From DATKPC01 sp035524275 (lineage in GTDB: Bacteria; Pseudomonadota; Gammaproteobacteria; Burkholderiales; Burkholderiaceae_F): a stretch of 64,000 bases of DNA. The notes below the pieces were generated by a model. That model was not told the DNA's origin, ran no database searches, and was given only the letters and a program-made list of their open reading frames with translations. The translations under genes and the position numbers were made by a program. The stretch's first letter is position 1, and every line of letters begins with the position of its first letter. This document shows positions 61,516 to 64,000 of the stretch, in pieces. Where the stretch lies: contig DATKPC010000051.1 of NCBI GenBank assembly GCA_035524275.1, positions 21,205-85,204 of the forward strand. The letters run 5' to 3'.

Positions 61516-63675
61516 TTACGCCTGACCTTGGATGGTGACCACCGACGATACGGTCACGTTCGCTGGAGGATACAAAATTCGCATCCAGTCGCTGCCCAGG
61601 TTAGGCGTCACCGGAACGGTGTTGAAACCCGCGATCAGGCTGTAAAGCCCGGCGGTCGAACCAAAACCGGCGATTGTCAGAGACACCCGGACGGTGCCTC
61701 CTGGTGCGAGCTGGTTGTCGCTTGCGGGGGCAGGCGCCAGCGCCAGGGAGTCGCTGGTGCCGGGGCCCTCGATCTCGACTCCGAGCGACGCGTAGTGGGC
61801 CGGGAACTCGCCGTAGTTCTGCAGGGAAAAGCTATCGCCCAGCGTGCCGCCCAAGGGCTGAACTTGCTGGGCGGCGATGACGATCGACGCGGCTGACGCC
61901 GCCCGGGAATTCCCGGCGGGCGTTTGCGCCAGACCCGCTATCGGGCCGGTGACGACCGGACCCGTAAGCGCGAGCGACTGCGGAGACGCGATGCTGATGT
62001 CGGGGCCGTAGGATGGCCACTGCGCTTGGTATCCGTCTTCGACCAGAAGTCCCGCCCAAGTACCCCGACTGACAGCTTTGGTTACCGAGTATTCGCTAAT
62101 TTCGCCCGGATTGCTCGAGTCGAGGACGAGCGTGCATTCTTCGTCGTGGTATCGGTTGTCGTAGATGTTGATCGTCATTGTCGTGCCGTTGCGCGAGTAG
62201 CCGTAGGCGACGACTTGGTGGCTCTGGCCGATATTCAGGATATCGCTGTCGAAGATCAGCCCGATCGGAACCGGGATTCCCTTGTCGAGAAAATTTTGAG
62301 TGAGATTCGGCAACTCCTGGCGAGTCATCCCGACAGGCCCACCAGCGGGGCAGGAGAAAACCTCGTGCAACTCGCCGTACACGCCGCCCCAGACGGCGCC
62401 GACGATTGCGCCGAGAGGTCCGCCGCCCACGACCAAGCCAAGTGCGGCTCCGACGGCCGCGTCTAGTTCGGGATAGACGCATGACCATTTGCCGAAATTG
62501 TCGGCGAAACTGTCGATCAGGCGATTGAAGATCATGGACCGCAACCGGCCGTCGGCCGGAACCGTGGCATTGGCTCCGAAGTCCCCCACGCGATGCGTCG
62601 GGATGGGGAGATCGTTGAAGTAGTAGTCGAGTGCCGAATAGGCCATCCCTCCGCACAGTCCCTGCGTCGTCAAGACGCCGAAGACGTGATTGACGAAGTC
62701 GTTGTTGAAGTGCCAGCCATTTCTCATGGTCGTGAAAGGCGTCAGCATTCCTCCCACGACGTCGAACCATCGCCAAAGCTTGTCATCGGTACCCTGGAAG
62801 TAGATCCATTCTTCGACCGTGCCGTCTGCGAGAGGGATTCGCTGCACTGTCGGGGTCGACGAAGTCGTGTTCGAGCCAATTTGCGAGCCCTGCGTACCGT
62901 CGTTGAAAACCTTCAGCAGGCGATTGTCGGTCCCCTGGAAGTAGACCCAGCCATCGCCGGTCACGAATGGCGTGTTTCTTGTGCTGTTGTTGCCGATGTT
63001 GAGAAGACCGCTTCCCGCGGCGTCATTGCGCACCTTCAGCAGCCGGTTGTCGGTTCCCTGGAAATAGACCCAGACCTGCGACGAGACGCTGTCGAACACC
63101 GCAAATGGCGACGACGATGTCGTGTTGGATCCAAGCTGCGTCAGTTGACTGCCCACGCTGTCGGCGCGCACCTTCCAGAGCTTGTCGTCGGTGCCCTGAA
63201 AGTAGACCCATTCTCCATCGATCGGATCGGTCAGCACAAACGGCGTTGATTTCGTCTTGTTGGTGCCGATTTGCGTAAGGCTGCTGCCCTCGCCGTCGTT
63301 CTTGACCTTCCAAAGCCTTTGGTCGGTGCCTTGAAAGAATATCCAGACCACCTCGGTGCTCTTGTCGTAAATCACGAACGGGCTCGACAGTGTCGTGTTC
63401 GTGCCTATCTGGGTGAGATCGCTGCCGGCGGCGTCCCCTCTGACTTTCCAGAGCTTGTTGTCAGTGCCCCGAAAGTACACCCACTCTCCGCCGATCGGAT
63501 CGGCGAAAACGCATGGCGTCGATCGAGTCGTGTTGGTCCCGATTTGGTACTGCCCGGTTCCGTCGCCATTGACGCGCCAAAGCTTGGCGTCGGTTCCCTT
63601 GAAGTACACGACCCCGTCAGCAGTCACGAAGGGACTAGCCGAGGTCGTGTTTCCGCCGATCTGATTCTGGGCCAT
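61516..63675 (-). CDS. Seven-bladed propeller plus cysteine-peptidase-like protein
   Basis: This is a 719-residue protein. Residues ~1-310 contain seven near-repeats of about 45 residues with a core like 'QIGTNTT.S.PFV...VYFQGTDNKLWKV', so I predict a seven-bladed beta-propeller of the tachylectin/tectonin kind. Residues ~330-560 look like a papain-type cysteine peptidase: QGLCGGMAYSALDYYFN (Cys), later SHQVVAYGY (His) and IYDNRYHDEE (Asp/Asn). The last ~150 residues are a beta-sandwich-like region. No signal peptide is visible at the N-terminus. It could be a toxin or secreted effector; the substrate is unknown. Confidence 0.75.
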   Translation of the reverse strand: MAQNQIGGNTTSASPFVTADGVVYFKGTDAKLWRVNGDGTGQYQIGTNTTRSTPCVFADPIGGEWVYFRGTDNKLWKVRGDAAGSDLTQIGTNTTLSSPFVIYDKSTEVVWIFFQGTDQRLWKVKNDGEGSSLTQIGTNKTKSTPFVLTDPIDGEWVYFQGTDDKLWKVRADSVGSQLTQLGSNTTSSSPFAVFDSVSSQVWVYFQGTDNRLLKVRNDAAGSGLLNIGNNSTRNTPFVTGDGWVYFQGTDNRLLKVFNDGTQGSQIGSNTTSSTPTVQRIPLADGTVEEWIYFQGTDDKLWRWFDVVGGMLTPFTTMRNGWHFNNDFVNHVFGVLTTQGLCGGMAYSALDYYFNDLPIPTHRVGDFGANATVPADGRLRSMIFNRLIDSFADNFGKWSCVYPELDAAVGAALGLVVGGGPLGAIVGAVWGGVYGELHEVFSCPAGGPVGMTRQELPNLTQNFLDKGIPVPIGLIFDSDILNIGQSHQVVAYGYSRNGTTMTINIYDNRYHDEECTLVLDSSNPGEISEYSVTKAVSRGTWAGLLVEDGYQAQWPSYGPDISIASPQSLALTGPVVTGPIAGLAQTPAGNSRAASAASIVIAAQQVQPLGGTLGDSFSLQNYGEFPAHYASLGVEIEGPGTSDSLALAPAPASDNQLAPGGTVRVSLTIAGFGSTAGLYSLIAGFNTVPVTPNLGSDWMRILYPPANVTVSSVVTIQGQA

Positions 63676-63859
63676 CGGGAGGTCCTTGCAGTTGAGCGGG
63701 CGGATCGATCGAAACGACTCGACGTCAGCCTAACAATCGCGCGCCGGCATTGCATGTGATTTTTCCGCCATGCTCCGTACGCGCATCCGCTACCTGGCGC
63801 CGAGATTGCCTGCGACCCTAGTCCACTGAACCAATGACATTGCACCTATAATTAGGTGT

Positions 63860-64000
63860 ATGGATGCGATGAATCTGAGCCCGTCGGAACGGGAAGAACT
63901 GATGGCGCTGCAGCGCAGTCGGACGGCGGCGGTAGCTGATGTGCGACGGGCGCGGCTGGTTCTGATGTTGGATGCGGGTGAGGCGTGGTCGACGATTAAG
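63860..64000 (+). CDS. IS630-family transposase, N-terminal part (runs off the right edge)
   Basis: The frame MDAMNLSPSEREELMALQRS then RTAAVADVRRARLVLMLDAG and EAWSTIK is the N-terminal helix-turn-helix of IS630-type transposases ('LS..ER..L......R......RA...L.A..G.S...'). The remaining part is outside the window. It is intact as far as seen. Confidence 0.7.
   Translation, partial: MDAMNLSPSEREELMALQRSRTAAVADVRRARLVLMLDAGEAWSTIK

Noticed and set aside
61326..61538. A 70-residue plus-strand frame with a helical SQIRALAEIEAYIESKLKS segment
   Set aside because: The start and end are undefined between an IS66 fragment and the convergent propeller gene. It may be a scrap of a transposon-linked protein, but I could not name or support it.

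Overview
The window is a GC-rich bacterial chromosome segment, and its gene families point to a proteobacterium. The evidence is a fused FdsG/FdsB-type formate dehydrogenase subunit, HAF-repeat protein, TonB receptor, CadC-like regulator with TPRs, OFA antiporter, DmeR/DmeF pair and several IS families common in Burkholderiales. I would guess a betaproteobacterium, but no rRNA or phylogenetic marker is present to fix this.

Region 1 (about 0.4-16.2 kb) is a coherent formate/molybdenum/tungsten locus. In order it holds an OFA-family oxalate/formate-type antiporter, a cupin, a chemoreceptor, an exported protein, MobA (divergent), a two-gene NAD-dependent formate dehydrogenase (fused gamma-beta subunit and alpha subunit), FdhD, a near-perfect ModE-type operator in front of a small unknown gene, the two subunits of a molybdenum storage protein (MosA, MosB) and a three-gene TupABC tungstate importer. 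Together these could import and export substrate (antiporter), take up and store the oxyanion (Tup, Mos), finish the cofactor (MobA, FdhD) and oxidise formate. A tungsten importer beside an FDH and a Mo/W storage cage suggests a tungsten-capable FDH.

Region 2 (16.5-31.3 kb) holds signalling and secreted proteins. A membrane-anchored TIR-domain protein is translationally coupled to a small M14-like zinc hydrolase. There follow a duplicated-motif unknown protein, a large secreted protein with a 57-residue lipoprotein, two paralogous subtilisin-like proteases whose C-termini carry hexapeptide repeats, a DmeR-DmeF nickel/cobalt efflux pair with a clear operator, a DUF1906 glycoside-hydrolase-like protein, and a second TIR protein.

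Region 3 (31.8-43.9 kb) has a class III cyclase-ATPase-TPR protein convergent with a 1586-residue protein. The latter joins an N-terminal unknown domain, a DyP-type peroxidase, a cytochrome P450-like domain and an SGNH hydrolase. Next to it are a possible permuted-papain protein, a SARP-type regulator, two orphan proteins and a zinc-ribbon protein. The four-part fusion is the most unusual single gene in the window.

Region 4 (44-64 kb) is a patchwork of intact accessory genes between decayed ones. Intact genes include alpha/beta hydrolases, an acetyltransferase, a DUF1330 protein, a TonB receptor, a CadC-like ATPase regulator, a HAF protein, an ABC-type binding protein, and a seven-bladed-propeller/cysteine-peptidase protein. 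Decayed pieces are beta-helix, DUF3592, LysR, ECF sigma and a metalloprotease-like gene. Remnants of IS481-like, IS3, IS21 and IS66 elements separate them, and an IS630-type transposase runs off the right edge. Many starts below were moved inward from the longest reading frame on the basis of ribosome binding sites and family lengths.
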